From: Nitrosomonas sp.
GTDB taxonomy: Bacteria > Pseudomonadota > Gammaproteobacteria > Burkholderiales > Nitrosomonadaceae
Direction of reading: 5' to 3'
DNA: 64,000 bases
NCBI GenBank assembly: GCA_024281995.1
Contig: JAMWZW010000004.1
Span: 1 to 64,000, forward strand
Position numbers and translations under genes: made by a program. The notes below the pieces were generated by a model. The model ran no database searches. It worked only from the letters and a program-made list of their open reading frames with translations, and was not told the DNA's origin. Numbering within the stretch: the first letter of the stretch is position 1; every line of letters begins with the position of its first letter. This document shows, one piece after another, positions 38,322 through 49,764 of the stretch.

Positions 38322-39788
38322 CTAAGCGCGGGGATCTACGTTAGATTTAATTGGTGCAATAAAATTTCCTGCAGTAAAAATATCCTCTGCAATTGTTAGT
38401 CCTAGTGGCACACCGCCAATGTTACGCGTAAAATCAGGATTTCCTAAATTGTCAAATACGAACCCATCGAATAACCAGTGTACACCAAGATATATACGAG
38501 AAAGACTATTCTCCACAATCATTTGCCCTAATCCGCCTGGAAAGAATCTCGCATGCCGTGGTCGAACGTTTCCAGCATTATCATGTGTTATACCATTAAG
38601 TTCTTCGGAAACAAAAGAACCATTGAATAATGTATCTGGATTTCGATCTTTGATTGGAACACCATAGAACAACCGCGTGATATGCAATGCGGCAGCACCG
38701 AAAGTTGCGTGTCCTGACGGATAAGCGGGGAAAGGAGGGGTAAAATTTCGATCACCGCTGTTGCTGGCAGGTGCGCCGAACGGTAACCAGAAAGGATCAC
38801 AATCGTTACTAATAACATGCGAAGGTGTTGATGCGGATGGTCCCATCGATGCATCATATTCGCGAATACCCAATACCGGACGCCAGAAATCATGGATATA
38901 TTTCTGATCCCAAGCCAAAATTCCCGCATCTCCCATCGCAGCATTAACAAATGCAAATAGGCGCGCATTGTCGTCGACATCATTAATGCGGTTTGTAGCA
39001 GGATTTATCGTCGTTTGTGCAACTTCTCGAACAATCTGATTATACAAACGTGGAGGTGTACCAATTTTGCGCGGACCATCGTAGGCCCAATACAGGCCAA
39101 TCAAAGTTTCATACGAAGTGCGTTTTTCGATATTATTTGGTAGTACACCCATTAGCTCGCTCGCAATGCCTTTGCCTCGAACTTGTTTGAATGCTTCTTC
39201 GTGTTCGATACTTCCCAAAGCAGGGGGAGGATCAAGTTCATGACGTTTTGTGATAGAGAAACCTTTGCTACGTGCGCCATAGAATGGTGCATGATAACCT
39301 TGTTCTGGGTTAGCGGGATCCGGACGGTGGTGGCCAGGCAACGTTGAAGCAATATAACCGCTGTCGCTCGCGCTGGGATCATTGACTCGGTCTGCCAGTA
39401 TTGCTGCCGCAACAGCCAGTCCGAAAGCATGACCCTCCACAATTCCGGCACCTGATAGTCCTGCAGCTTGGTATGCTGCATCGAAATGTTGTTTCTGGCG
39501 TGGGTATAATGCACTTAGACAAGCGTGTGCTGCAGCTGCTACTGCTGAAGCTGGGCTAGCTCCCGACGATGGAGCAGACACTGTAGTTAAATAGCGCGGT
39601 AACTTGGCTGGATCATTTCTTGCACCAGCATGGGCATCATACATCGCTAGGTGTACCATGGCTAAGGCCCTGGAGCTAAGTGTGGGACCCCCTTGCTCAG
39701 GACTAGGATTACTAATACCCGGGGCATTGCTAAAATCACGGCGATTCGCTTCGAGTGCGATACTGTTCCAATACAAGATATGGTCCAT
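38322..39788 (-). CDS. Vanadium-dependent haloperoxidase (PAP2-superfamily)
   Basis: The protein has 488 residues. It carries the vanadate-binding pattern of the family: Lys and Arg in KYIHDFWRPVLGIREY, AYPSGHATFGAA with the catalytic His, and SRIYLGVHWLFDG with the last Arg and His ligand. Such enzymes oxidise halides with hydrogen peroxide, while relatives act as phosphatases, so the substrate is not certain. No signal peptide is visible: the protein begins MDHILYWNSIALEANRRD, so it would be cytoplasmic or exported by an unseen route. AAGGAG precedes the start. It is transcribed alone. Confidence 0.88.
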   Translation of the reverse strand: MDHILYWNSIALEANRRDFSNAPGISNPSPEQGGPTLSSRALAMVHLAMYDAHAGARNDPAKLPRYLTTVSAPSSGASPASAVAAAAHACLSALYPRQKQHFDAAYQAAGLSGAGIVEGHAFGLAVAAAILADRVNDPSASDSGYIASTLPGHHRPDPANPEQGYHAPFYGARSKGFSITKRHELDPPPALGSIEHEEAFKQVRGKGIASELMGVLPNNIEKRTSYETLIGLYWAYDGPRKIGTPPRLYNQIVREVAQTTINPATNRINDVDDNARLFAFVNAAMGDAGILAWDQKYIHDFWRPVLGIREYDASMGPSASTPSHVISNDCDPFWLPFGAPASNSGDRNFTPPFPAYPSGHATFGAAALHITRLFYGVPIKDRNPDTLFNGSFVSEELNGITHDNAGNVRPRHARFFPGGLGQMIVENSLSRIYLGVHWLFDGFVFDNLGNPDFTRNIGGVPLGLTIAEDIFTAGNFIAPIKSNVDPRA

Positions 39789-40146
39789 TTCAATTTTCTC
39801 CTTAAATTTCTTATGAGCACCCGATCAACACGGGTTAAGTTGCTTTTTTATAAAAAACCACCAATTTATTTCTGTAAAATCTTTAAATATCAACAGACTG
39901 TAATTTCTTATTGAGATAAATCAACTTATGCGGTGTGAGATTTTGTATGTTTCGCTTGCTAACTAACCTCCTGGATTATCTTAAAAGATTAAAGTCATTT
40001 TTAATGTGGTAAAAGTCACACCTAAAATAAGCTATTAATTTTTTCAGGAATTCACAATTTCCTTGAGATAGAAGATGACAAAAATCAGCAGCTTGGAGAA
40101 TATTAAATATTATGATGTGCTTTAATTGTATTGGTTAATATTTGCA
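39789..40146. other. AT-rich intergenic region, no gene seen
   Basis: The 358 bases between the haloperoxidase start and the end of the DUF2007 gene contain the haloperoxidase promoter. A short inverted repeat CCCG...CGGG occurs near 39820-39835. I find no supported gene. Confidence 0.45.
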
Positions 40147-40485
40147 TTATTTGTCAACATAATCCGGATGCAAATTAACCTCCAGCCCACCCCCGCACTT
40201 CCAGCACAACTGGAAATTCGCCGGATTTTCTTCATTGCATGACGGGCACTGCACAGTGCTGGTGCTGACCGGGGTGTTTTCGTAGATATCGATGACGCGC
40301 TTGGCACGCTCAAAATCGTCGTCGCGCGTGATCCAAACTTCGGGGCAGGCGTGGTGAACCGGTATTTCCCCGGCCATGCCTTGTGCATACTGGTTAAAAA
40401 TTTTCGCAGGTATATAGGCGTGTTCGAGCAGATCAAGTACTATCTGCGCTTCCATCAGATTGTTGGCGGAATAAATTTTTTTCAT
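40147..40485 (-). CDS. DUF2007 protein with C-terminal zinc ribbon
   Basis: Starting at the ATG at 40485 (MKKIYSANNLMEAQIVLDLL), which matches the DUF2007 N-terminus, the protein is about 112 residues; an in-frame start at 40512 would add nine. DUF2007 (about 1-70) is a small ACT-like domain of unknown, perhaps signalling, role. A zinc ribbon follows, with CPSC near 88 and CWKC near 102. The gene lies back to back with rdgC. Confidence 0.8.
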   Translation of the reverse strand: MKKIYSANNLMEAQIVLDLLEHAYIPAKIFNQYAQGMAGEIPVHHACPEVWITRDDDFERAKRVIDIYENTPVSTSTVQCPSCNEENPANFQLCWKCGGGLEVNLHPDYVDK

Positions 40486-40532
40486 ATCAACAATGAATTT
40501 AAAAATAATCAACCAGTTAATTGGATCAGACT

Positions 40533-41420
40533 ATGTGGTTTAGAAATTTACAGATATATCGTATCACCAGCGGAAATATAACACCGAATAGTCTGGAAGA
40601 GACACTTTCGCAACATGCTTTGCAACCGTGCACGCAAATGGCGATGCAAAGCCGTGGTTGGTTGCCACCGCGCGATGAGCAACCGAATTTTGTACTGGCT
40701 TTTGGTCAGCATTGGTTGATTGTGTTAGGTGTTGAAAAAAAATTACTGCCGGCGGCGGTGATTAGCCAGCATGCCAAAGCGCGGATTGCTAACTTCGAGC
40801 AAGCGCAAGGTTATAAAGTCAGCAAGAAGCAAGTGCGGGATATTAAGGAAGCGACTATTATCGAGCTATTGCCGCGCGCGTTCGCACAACGGCACAAGAC
40901 TTACGCGTGGATCGACGCGGTTAGTAACCGCGTGATTCTGGATACGGTGAGTGCTAGCAAAGCCGAGGAATTTATTGAAGTGTTGCTGAAAACGGTGCCG
41001 GAGATCAAATTGGCACCGCTGGATACTAAAATTTCGCCGTCGACAGCGATGACGCGCTGGTTATCCGGTGATGACTTACCGTCGGCTTTTACCGTCGATC
41101 GCGATTGCGAATTGCAAGGTATGAGCGATGAGAAGGAAACGATCAAATACACTTGTCATAGGCTCGATGCCGAAGAAACCGGGCGGCATATCCGGGCGGG
41201 AAAGAAGGCGATCAAGCTGGCGATGACGTGGGATAGCAAAATTTCGTTTGTACTGCAGGATAATTTACAGCTTCGGCGGATTGCGCCTCAGGATATTTTG
41301 AAGGAATCCACCGAAAGCGATGAGGAACGATTCGTCAGCGATTTTACCATCATGACGGGTGAATTAAGCCAATTGATAACCGAAATTATCGAAGCATTAG
41401 GCGGAGAAGACCGCGATTAA
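40533..41420 (+). CDS. rdgC: Recombination-associated protein RdgC
   Basis: The start at 40533 gives MWFRNLQIYRI, the standard RdgC N-terminus; an in-frame ATG at 40521 would only add four residues. The protein is 295 residues, with family motifs RGWLPPRDE, RIANFEQAQGYKVSKKQVRDIKE (ends only) and LLPRAFAQRHKTYAWID. RdgC forms a ring around DNA and modulates RecA-dependent recombination. It is a single gene. Confidence 0.95.
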   Translation: MWFRNLQIYRITSGNITPNSLEETLSQHALQPCTQMAMQSRGWLPPRDEQPNFVLAFGQHWLIVLGVEKKLLPAAVISQHAKARIANFEQAQGYKVSKKQVRDIKEATIIELLPRAFAQRHKTYAWIDAVSNRVILDTVSASKAEEFIEVLLKTVPEIKLAPLDTKISPSTAMTRWLSGDDLPSAFTVDRDCELQGMSDEKETIKYTCHRLDAEETGRHIRAGKKAIKLAMTWDSKISFVLQDNLQLRRIAPQDILKESTESDEERFVSDFTIMTGELSQLITEIIEALGGEDRD

Positions 41421-41429
41421 ACCAGTAAG

Positions 41430-42113
41430 CTAATGTTTGTTGTTCTTTACTTGCTCATTGATTCCCGCTAGCACGCCACTTGCGAGTTTGCCGATGAAAT
41501 CCGCCGTTGCGTGCGCTAAGCTGCTGCTTGTCTCTAATTGAGCGTGCCCCACTGACGCAATCTGCTGCGCGATGGTTGCCAGTGCGTCTTTTATCTGCGC
41601 GCCTACGGTGGTGCCGTTATTCTGCGCATGATGGCTGAGATCATGCAGAATATCGGAAACCAATCCTTGTGCAGTAGTGGCGGTGTGATGCAAGGTATCC
41701 AGAAATAGTTTTTCCAGGCTTTCCAGATCAGAGCGGGTACGGTCCAAGTCGGTATCGGAATATTTCCTGGCCTGGCCTGCGGCTTCTTCAATGGCGAGTT
41801 TTGATGCTTCGGCAAAACGGGCAAGCGCGGAGTCGAGTCCGGCGACGGCTTCGGCAATTTGCATTTTTGCTGCTTGCGTCTGGTTGGTTACGTGCTGAAA
41901 TTGTTGTTCCGCACCGTCGTGCACGCCTTGCATCACCGCAGTGATGATGCGCCGCAAGGATTCCAAGTTAATATGTTGTGCGTTCATTGCCTCTAAAGTT
42001 AGGCGTTGCACAGTTTCCTGAACATGCGAGCCTTGCGCGATGGCTTCGCGGATTTCACTTGCTAAGGTTTCGATATCGTTCGTGTAAGATGTATAGGTAT
42101 TTTCATTGTGCAT
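41430..42113 (-). CDS. Helical protein of the DUF6781 type, unknown function
   Basis: The protein is about 227 residues from the ATG at 42113, which has AGAGGAT upstream; a TTG at 42122 is less likely. It is almost entirely helical and Ala-, Gln- and His-rich, with repeated amphipathic segments (EAVAGLDSALARFAEASKLAIEEA; ends given only in part) that recall apolipoprotein- or phasin-like proteins. No membrane helix is seen. It is downstream of serS by 40 bases on the same strand. The role is unknown. Confidence 0.65.
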   Translation of the reverse strand: MHNENTYTSYTNDIETLASEIREAIAQGSHVQETVQRLTLEAMNAQHINLESLRRIITAVMQGVHDGAEQQFQHVTNQTQAAKMQIAEAVAGLDSALARFAEASKLAIEEAAGQARKYSDTDLDRTRSDLESLEKLFLDTLHHTATTAQGLVSDILHDLSHHAQNNGTTVGAQIKDALATIAQQIASVGHAQLETSSSLAHATADFIGKLASGVLAGINEQVKNNKH

Positions 42114-42152
42114 GATGATCAATCCTCTATAAGTTAGAACGTAGATTCTGTC

Positions 42153-43493
<1,341 letters not shown>

Positions 43494-44828
43494 TTATAGT
43501 TTATGCTTGGCTTGTTCATCCAGGTTATGCAAATAAGCCAGTTTTTCCCGGATTTTTTGTTCCAGGCCGTAAGCGGTGGGTTGGTAGAAACTGACGTCTG
43601 GCATGTCGTCCGGGAAATAATTTTCACCGGCGGCGTAGGCATGCGGACAATCGTGCGCATAGCGGTAGTCTTGGCCGTAACCGATGTCTTTCATCAGCTT
43701 GGTCGGCGCATTGCGCAAATGCAACGGTACGTTGCGCGATTTATCGCGGGTAATGAAAGCGCGGGCTTGGTTATAAGCCACGTAGGCGGCGTTACTTTTC
43801 GGTGCGCACGCCAAATACAAAGCAGCCTGCGCCAATGCCAGCTCGCCTTCCGGGCTGCCAAGCCGTTCAAAAGTTTCGCAGGCATCGAGCGCCAAGCGTA
43901 ATGCGCGCGGATCGGCCAAGCCGATATCTTCAGTAGCCATGCGAATTAAGCGCCGGCCGATATACAAAGCATCGACTCCGCCATCCAGCATACGGCACAG
44001 CCAATAGAGCGCGGCATCCGGTGAAGAGCCACGTACCGATTTATGCAAGGCGGATATTTGGTCATAAAAGGCCTCGCCACCTTTGTCAAAGTTACGGGCA
44101 TTGCGTGACAAGGCATTCATTGCGAAATCTTTATTGATTTGCATGATGTTTTCGATTTCTGCTGCGGAATTGATTTGTTCCAGCATATTGAGTAAGCGCC
44201 TGGCATCCCCGTCGGCAAATTCAATGAGCAGTTGTTGCGCTTCACCGGAAAATTGCAGATTTTGCAGTGCAAGCTTTTGCGCGCGCGCAAATAATTGCGT
44301 TAATTCCTGTTCAGATAAAGCGGTGAGAACGTACACTTGCGCACGGGATAGCAGCGCATTATTGACTTCAAAAGAAGGATTTTCAGTGGTGGCGCCAACA
44401 AAAGTGATTAAGCCCTGTTCTACGTATGGCAGGAAGGCATCTTGTTGAGATTTGTTGAAGCGGTGCACTTCGTCGACAAAAAGAATGGTATGGCGTCCGC
44501 TTTGCTGTAACACTAATTGAGCTTGATCAATCGCATTGCGGATATCTTTGATGCCAGACAACACGGCGGACAAGGCAATGAATTCACAATTGAATTCGGT
44601 CGACATCAGGCGTGACAGGGTGGTTTTGCCTGTTCCAGGCGGCCCCCATAAAATCATTGAATGCGGCTTGCCCGATTCAAATGCTAACCGTAGCGGCTTA
44701 CCAACACCCAACAAATGATTTTGACCGACGATATCGTTTAAATGTTGTGGACGTAATTGCTCTGCCAATGGCATTTGGGGCGGATGGAGCGAAAATAGAT
44801 CAGGGTCATTCACTGATGATGTCGGCAT
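43494..44828 (-). CDS. rarA: Replication-associated recombination ATPase RarA (MgsA)
   Basis: The ATG at 44828 is preferred over the TTG at 44843; both overlap the 3' end of lolA. The protein is about 444 residues: AAA+ ATPase with Walker A GPPGTGKTTL, Walker B ILFVDEVHRFN and sensor VGATTENPSFEVN, then a tetramerisation region (SALHKSVRGSSPDAALYWL). It acts at stalled forks. Overlap with lolA suggests translational coupling. Confidence 0.96.
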   Translation of the reverse strand: MPTSSVNDPDLFSLHPPQMPLAEQLRPQHLNDIVGQNHLLGVGKPLRLAFESGKPHSMILWGPPGTGKTTLSRLMSTEFNCEFIALSAVLSGIKDIRNAIDQAQLVLQQSGRHTILFVDEVHRFNKSQQDAFLPYVEQGLITFVGATTENPSFEVNNALLSRAQVYVLTALSEQELTQLFARAQKLALQNLQFSGEAQQLLIEFADGDARRLLNMLEQINSAAEIENIMQINKDFAMNALSRNARNFDKGGEAFYDQISALHKSVRGSSPDAALYWLCRMLDGGVDALYIGRRLIRMATEDIGLADPRALRLALDACETFERLGSPEGELALAQAALYLACAPKSNAAYVAYNQARAFITRDKSRNVPLHLRNAPTKLMKDIGYGQDYRYAHDCPHAYAAGENYFPDDMPDVSFYQPTAYGLEQKIREKLAYLHNLDEQAKHKL

Positions 44829-45432
44829 TATCGGGAGGCACAAACTTGAACAAATCAGCCGGTAATTTGGGATTTTTTTCCAGATCGGAAAAAGTCAGTA
44901 AGGTAGTTTGACCAAAATTGTCCCGTAATGCCATGATTTTGAGCATGCCTTCCGGAGAGAATCCCATCTGAATGAATTCAAAAGCGCTCTCCTTACTTTT
45001 TGGAATTGCTTCGAGCCATTCTATTTCATTCTGCAGGCCAAGTTCGGTTAATTCAAAATTGTCTTCAATAGTGGAACTGCCAGCAAGGAGTGCGGCAGGG
45101 CTGCTGCCAATGGCGATATTGAATTGACGGATGGTAACTTGGTTGAGATCCGGATCATAGAACCATACCTGGGTACCATTACCGACGATTAATTGTTCAT
45201 AAGGTTTTTGGTAAGTCCAGCGGAATTTCTCCGGACGTTCGAATTGCATCGTACCATTCGATTCTTGCAAGATGCGCGCGCTTTTGTCGTACAGCGTCTG
45301 CGAGAAGCTTGCCTGCACCGTGTGAGTTTCCTGCACAAAGTTTTTGAGGCTCGCAATGGCGGTTGCTTCAGCCAGTACGGGTATCAAGCTAATCAGGATA
45401 ATAATGGCAGTGGAATAGCTTGAGCGGTACAT
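44806..45432 (-). CDS. lolA: Outer-membrane lipoprotein carrier protein LolA
   Basis: Starting at 45432 (MYRSSYSTAIIILIS) the protein has about 208 residues with a signal peptide ending near AEA. The LolA fold is seen in VQASFSQTLYDKSARILQESNGT, FERPEKFRWTYQKPYEQLIVG and LEAIPKSKESAFEFIQMGF (partial). An in-frame start at 45474 would put 14 residues before the signal. LolA ferries lipoproteins across the periplasm. It follows ftsK. Confidence 0.93.
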   Translation of the reverse strand: MYRSSYSTAIIILISLIPVLAEATAIASLKNFVQETHTVQASFSQTLYDKSARILQESNGTMQFERPEKFRWTYQKPYEQLIVGNGTQVWFYDPDLNQVTIRQFNIAIGSSPAALLAGSSTIEDNFELTELGLQNEIEWLEAIPKSKESAFEFIQMGFSPEGMLKIMALRDNFGQTTLLTFSDLEKNPKLPADLFKFVPPDNADIISE

Positions 45433-45479
45433 ATTGTTGTTCTTTAATGAGATTATTATGAAAATGCTTGGCAATCTAT

Positions 45480-47780
45480 TTATTCGCTGCGTGCTGGGGC
45501 CAATACTTCGCGGTTGCCATTGCTTTGCATCGATGAAACCAAACCCGCGCGCTCCATTTCTTCAATAAGCCGTGCCGCCCGATTATAGCCGATACGTAAA
45601 TTTCTTTGTACCAATGAAATCGACGCGCGGCGGGTTTTAACGACAATCGCCACGGCTTCGTCATAAAGCGGATCGGCTTCACCTTCAGGAGCTTTTTTAA
45701 TTTCAAGCAAACTGCCATTGTCATTTTCTTCATCGTCGGTTCGTAAAATTTCTTCGATGTAACAAGGCTCGCCATGTTCTTTTAGATATTCAACAACTTT
45801 GTGTACTTCATGATCGGCAACAAAAGCACCATGCACACGTTGCGGGTAGCCGCTACCCGGAGGCAAATACAACATGTCGCCCTGGCCCAAGAGGGCTTCC
45901 GCACCCATTTGATCGAGAATGGTACGTGAATCAATTTTGCTCGATACTTGAAAGGCGATACGTGTTGGGATATTTGCTTTGATCAGACCGGTGATGACAT
46001 CCACAGACGGACGTTGTGTCGCCAACAATAAATGAATGCCGGATGCACGTGCTTTTTGAGCTAAGCGAGCAATTAACTGTTCCACTTTTTTTCCGGCCAC
46101 CATCATCAGATCCGCTAATTCATCAATAACAACTACAATTAGCGGCAATTCTTCCAAATATTCAGCTTCTACTTCTGCGGGATTTAGTGGATTGACGATA
46201 GGTTCTTCTCGCTTACTGGCTTCTTGTATTTTTTGATTATAACCACCGAGATTGCGCACACCTAATGCTGACATTAGCTTATAACGCCGTTCCATCTCAT
46301 GAACGCACCAGCGTAGCGCACTGGCAGCCTCGCGCATATCCGTTACAACAGGCGTAAGTAAATGAGGAATGCCCTCATATACGGATAGTTCAAGCATTTT
46401 GGGATCAATCAGAATCAAGCGAGTTTGCTCGGGTGTGGTTTTATAAATGAGGCTTAAAATAACGGCATTGATTGCAACGGATTTTCCCGAACCTGTGGTT
46501 CCTGCAACCAATGCATGTGGCATTTTTGCCAGGTCCGAAACCACAGGGCGGCCACTAATATCTTTACCTAATGCGATTGTGAGCGGGGAAGCGGAATCGG
46601 CATAGGCTTGCGAGCTGAGGATTTCTTGCAAGCGCACTACTTGCCGTTTGGGATTGGGGAGTTCAAGTCCCATGCTGGTTTTTCCCGGTATTGTTTCAAC
46701 CACCCGGATACTGGCAACTGACAGGGCACGCGCTAAATCTTTAATTAGATTAATAACTTGATTTCCCTTAACACCTACTGCTGGTTCAATTTCATAGCGG
46801 GTAATGACCGGGCCTGGGAAAGCAGCCACGACTTTGACATCGACACCGAATTCCTTAAGTTTGCGCTCAATCAAACGTGATGTGAATTCGAGTGTTTCTT
46901 TGGATAAAATTTCAAAATCTTTTGCAGGCTCATCCAACAAATGCAAAGGCGGTAGCGGTGAATCAGGTAGATCGGAAAATAATGGCGTTTGTTTTTCTTT
47001 GATTACGCGTTGTGATTTCGTGATTGTCGTGGTTGGCAATTCAATATGCAGTTGAGGATTTTCCTCAATACGCTTTTTCTCATTTTCGACGATTTCTTCA
47101 CGTCGGCGTGATGCGATGATTCCGGCGAATTTGTCTTGTCTGGTTTGCCATGTATTGATAATAAACAGTAGCGAAGTTTCAATGTTTTCACCTATTTTCT
47201 CAATAAAACGCACCCAGGAAAGTCCTGTGAATTGACTGAAGCCTATTGCAATTAATATTAATAGTGTCAATGTTGCACCTGTAAAGCCTAGTATCTGCGA
47301 AAGATGATAACTGATAACATTTCCCAGCATACCTCCAGGTGTTTGGGGTAAAGCTATATTGATAGTATGAAATCGCAGCGATTCAAGTCCGCTACTGGCG
47401 GATAATAATAGCAAGAATCCAACGGCTGAGAAGAGTGCGGAGTGCTTATCGAAAATTCCAGCAATGTCTATACGCCGATAACTCCAACTAACTGTTGAGA
47501 AAAAAAATGCTACCCACCACCAGGCGGATGCACCGAATAGATAGAGCATGAAGTCCGCTAACCATGCACCAGCATACCCTCCAGCATTTTGAATTTGAAT
47601 CGAGTCACCACTATGTGACCAGCCGGCATCGCTTTGGTCATAGCTAAAAAATATCAATATTAAGTAGAGTGCTGCACCTGCTAGCACGAGGCAAACCGAT
47701 TCTCGCAACAATCGGGCTACTCTGGGTGAGAATGAATTGCCAGTGGATTTTCTGGCCATTGGTTTATTTATTAAACTCAT
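45480..47780 (-). CDS. ftsK: DNA translocase FtsK/SpoIIIE
   Basis: The protein is about 766 residues: four membrane helices (about 25-190), a short linker, and the motor domain with Walker [11 protein letters not shown] and Walker [15 protein letters not shown], then a C-terminal gamma winged-helix domain ([30 protein letters not shown] in part). The linker is much shorter than in E. coli FtsK, as in many betaproteobacteria. It segregates chromosome ends at division. The start (ATG 47780) has no strong ribosome site; Met at 47756-47759 is an alternative. Confidence 0.97.
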   Translation of the reverse strand: MSLINKPMARKSTGNSFSPRVARLLRESVCLVLAGAALYLILIFFSYDQSDAGWSHSGDSIQIQNAGGYAGAWLADFMLYLFGASAWWWVAFFFSTVSWSYRRIDIAGIFDKHSALFSAVGFLLLLSASSGLESLRFHTINIALPQTPGGMLGNVISYHLSQILGFTGATLTLLILIAIGFSQFTGLSWVRFIEKIGENIETSLLFIINTWQTRQDKFAGIIASRRREEIVENEKKRIEENPQLHIELPTTTITKSQRVIKEKQTPLFSDLPDSPLPPLHLLDEPAKDFEILSKETLEFTSRLIERKLKEFGVDVKVVAAFPGPVITRYEIEPAVGVKGNQVINLIKDLARALSVASIRVVETIPGKTSMGLELPNPKRQVVRLQEILSSQAYADSASPLTIALGKDISGRPVVSDLAKMPHALVAGTTGSGKSVAINAVILSLIYKTTPEQTRLILIDPKMLELSVYEGIPHLLTPVVTDMREAASALRWCVHEMERRYKLMSALGVRNLGGYNQKIQEASKREEPIVNPLNPAEVEAEYLEELPLIVVVIDELADLMMVAGKKVEQLIARLAQKARASGIHLLLATQRPSVDVITGLIKANIPTRIAFQVSSKIDSRTILDQMGAEALLGQGDMLYLPPGSGYPQRVHGAFVADHEVHKVVEYLKEHGEPCYIEEILRTDDEENDNGSLLEIKKAPEGEADPLYDEAVAIVVKTRRASISLVQRNLRIGYNRAARLIEEMERAGLVSSMQSNGNREVLAPARSE

Positions 47781-47962
47781 CAATTTTTCAGCAACAATTT
47801 TGTGTGATTTTTAAAGCGAGAATTATATAAGAGAATTTGAAGCGATTCGGTCAGTGCCACGAAGCGTAGTACTATTTATTGTATTTAATCTTGATGGAAT
47901 ATTGCAGCATTTGTATCCGCACTTGACTAAAGAAAGTGGGATTTCTAATGAATTAGCTTTAG

Positions 47963-48892
47963 TCAATCGAACCTTGAACGTGACAAAATGGCCGGAACGT
48001 GAGATTTATCTTTATAGGCGACTTCCGGCAGAGTAGAAACTACATTTCCTTCTTTACGCTTTGATATGAATAATGCTTCTTCTGCACGTTTGCACAAATC
48101 TATCTTACTATCAGCTTCACTTTGCATGGTAATTCCCATGCTTATTTTAATTCTTTCTTCTTCATCCTTGTCTATCTTGCTAGCAATTTTTTTCCGAATG
48201 GCTTCGCAGACTTTTTTAGCCTCGATGAGATCTGTTTCAGGAAATAGAATAGCAAATACATTAATATCTATACGATAAAAAAGGTCTGTTATTCTGATAT
48301 TGGATTTTATTTCTTGTGAAATTCTTTTTATGTAATCGTTTTTGCTTCGATAATGATTATCATCGCTAAATAGTTTAAAGAGATCTATGTCGATAATCGC
48401 GATTGATAAATTGCGGTTGTATCGTTTACTTCGAAAAATTTCGGTATCCAATTCAGTTTCGAATGCTTGCCTATTTTTATAACCGGTAATAGGGTCGATA
48501 AAAATCTGAGTCATTATCGCGGACATGTCAATATTTGCTTTTTTGATCTTGATTACCATAACTGCTGCACAAATAATTAGAAGCAAAGTAAGGCCGCGAT
48601 TAGTCAGTACAATATGCAAAGGTGCTGCAGCATGAGGCGATAAGAAATAGCCTACGATTGAGAATGACAATGCCAGAATAGCTATTAGATAAGTGAAATG
48701 AATTCCACTTATCCATAAACTAGCGAACACCACCAACACATAAGGAGCGCCTGCTGCGACACCGAGTGGCAGATTTAAGTCAATTATAAAAATGAAAAGC
48801 GTTGCAGCTAGAATAATTAAGCTATTGGTTTGAATAGCGTATTCCCTGAAAAATAATTTCAAGATATTTGTCGCTGAGATTTGGTTACGCAT
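47963..48892 (-). CDS. Membrane protein with degenerate GGDEF domain
   Basis: The protein has 309 residues: four membrane helices (about 22-120) and a C-terminal GGDEF-family domain (about 130-295). The active-site signature is lost: at RYGGDEF the sequence reads RIDINVF (207-213), although FFETD-like surrounding sequence (AILFPETD) is kept. The FK..ND..GH segment is also altered (FKLFSDDNHY). It is therefore unlikely to make cyclic di-GMP and might instead bind a nucleotide or regulate. It has no EAL domain. Confidence 0.85.
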   Translation of the reverse strand: MRNQISATNILKLFFREYAIQTNSLIILAATLFIFIIDLNLPLGVAAGAPYVLVVFASLWISGIHFTYLIAILALSFSIVGYFLSPHAAAPLHIVLTNRGLTLLLIICAAVMVIKIKKANIDMSAIMTQIFIDPITGYKNRQAFETELDTEIFRSKRYNRNLSIAIIDIDLFKLFSDDNHYRSKNDYIKRISQEIKSNIRITDLFYRIDINVFAILFPETDLIEAKKVCEAIRKKIASKIDKDEEERIKISMGITMQSEADSKIDLCKRAEEALFISKRKEGNVVSTLPEVAYKDKSHVPAILSRSRFD

Positions 48893-49114
48893 TTTTAAAT
48901 GGAAATCTTTGTATCTTCATGAAATATAGAACATTTGTATTTTCATTTTACGAATTCAAAAACCAATCATCTTTAATACGCTTGCAACTGTAATTATTGA
49001 TTAGTTACACGCTTAACGTTTCGATTATCATACATTTTTCTATTAACTGCAAAACTAAAATTATTCTTTTTCACCACTGATTAATTAGTGCAGTAGTAGT
49101 GTATAAGACAGGTT

Positions 49115-49531
49115 TTAGTTATCGACACTGACAATGCGCGTTCCAGCGAGCCGGTCATATAAAAATTGATGATCACGATCAAATAGCGCCCAAAGAATCC
49201 CTATACCAAAGAAAAAAATACTCAATAATGCAAATAAATAACGAGTGATAGCTTGTTTTTTCGTTAACCTTTCCCCATTTGCGGAGACAACGCGCATTTT
49301 CCAAGTTTGCATAGCAAGCGTTTGTCCACCTCTTGTCCAAAACCAAATGAAATAATACCCCATAATTACTAGTAAATAGAATTGAAATAAAGGCTTGAAA
49401 TATGAGACGTGGGTATCACTAAAAACAAGATGAAAAACAAAACTGGCAACAAATAAAACAGCCAGTAAAAGTAGGAATTCGTAAATTAAGCAGACTGCCC
49501 GTCGCCCGAATCCAGGTGTCGATTTTGTCAT
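49115..49531 (-). CDS. RDD family membrane protein
   Basis: The protein has 138 residues with three or four helices. The N-terminus FGRRAVCLIYEFLLLLAVLF shows the RDD-type Arg followed by a membrane helix, with Asp-containing loops later (WALFDRDHQFLYDRLAGTRIV). RDD proteins are small inner-membrane proteins of mostly unknown or transport-related function. It stands alone, divergent from tonB. Confidence 0.85.
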   Translation of the reverse strand: MTKSTPGFGRRAVCLIYEFLLLLAVLFVASFVFHLVFSDTHVSYFKPLFQFYLLVIMGYYFIWFWTRGGQTLAMQTWKMRVVSANGERLTKKQAITRYLFALLSIFFFGIGILWALFDRDHQFLYDRLAGTRIVSVDN

Positions 49532-49634
49532 AATAAAAATAATTTTAAGTTATTAGCCACAAGAATTTTTTGCAATGAAATTAAGGAATAGAATAATCGC
49601 ATACAGGTTGAATTATATTAACGGATTAATGATT

Positions 49635-49647
49635 GATAATTATTATC
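49635..49647. promoter_or_regulatory. Fur box upstream of tonB-exbB-exbD
   Basis: GATAAT-T-ATTATC is a perfect 6-1-6 inverted repeat, the core of the Fur binding sequence. It lies 118 bases before the tonB start and suggests iron repression of the operon. Confidence 0.75.
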
Positions 49648-49764
49648 GTTTACGTTATTATATAAAATAAGTGTAGTTAGTATATGAGATTGTTCCTAAA
49701 AAGGAAGAAGATTAGGATCTTAACCTTCATTATCCACGATTTTAATTAAATTTACTTTTCTGTA

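Noticed and set aside
47854..48036. A short plus-strand frame before the ftsK spacer
   Set aside because: It overlaps the end of the GGDEF gene on the other strand and has no ribosome site or family.
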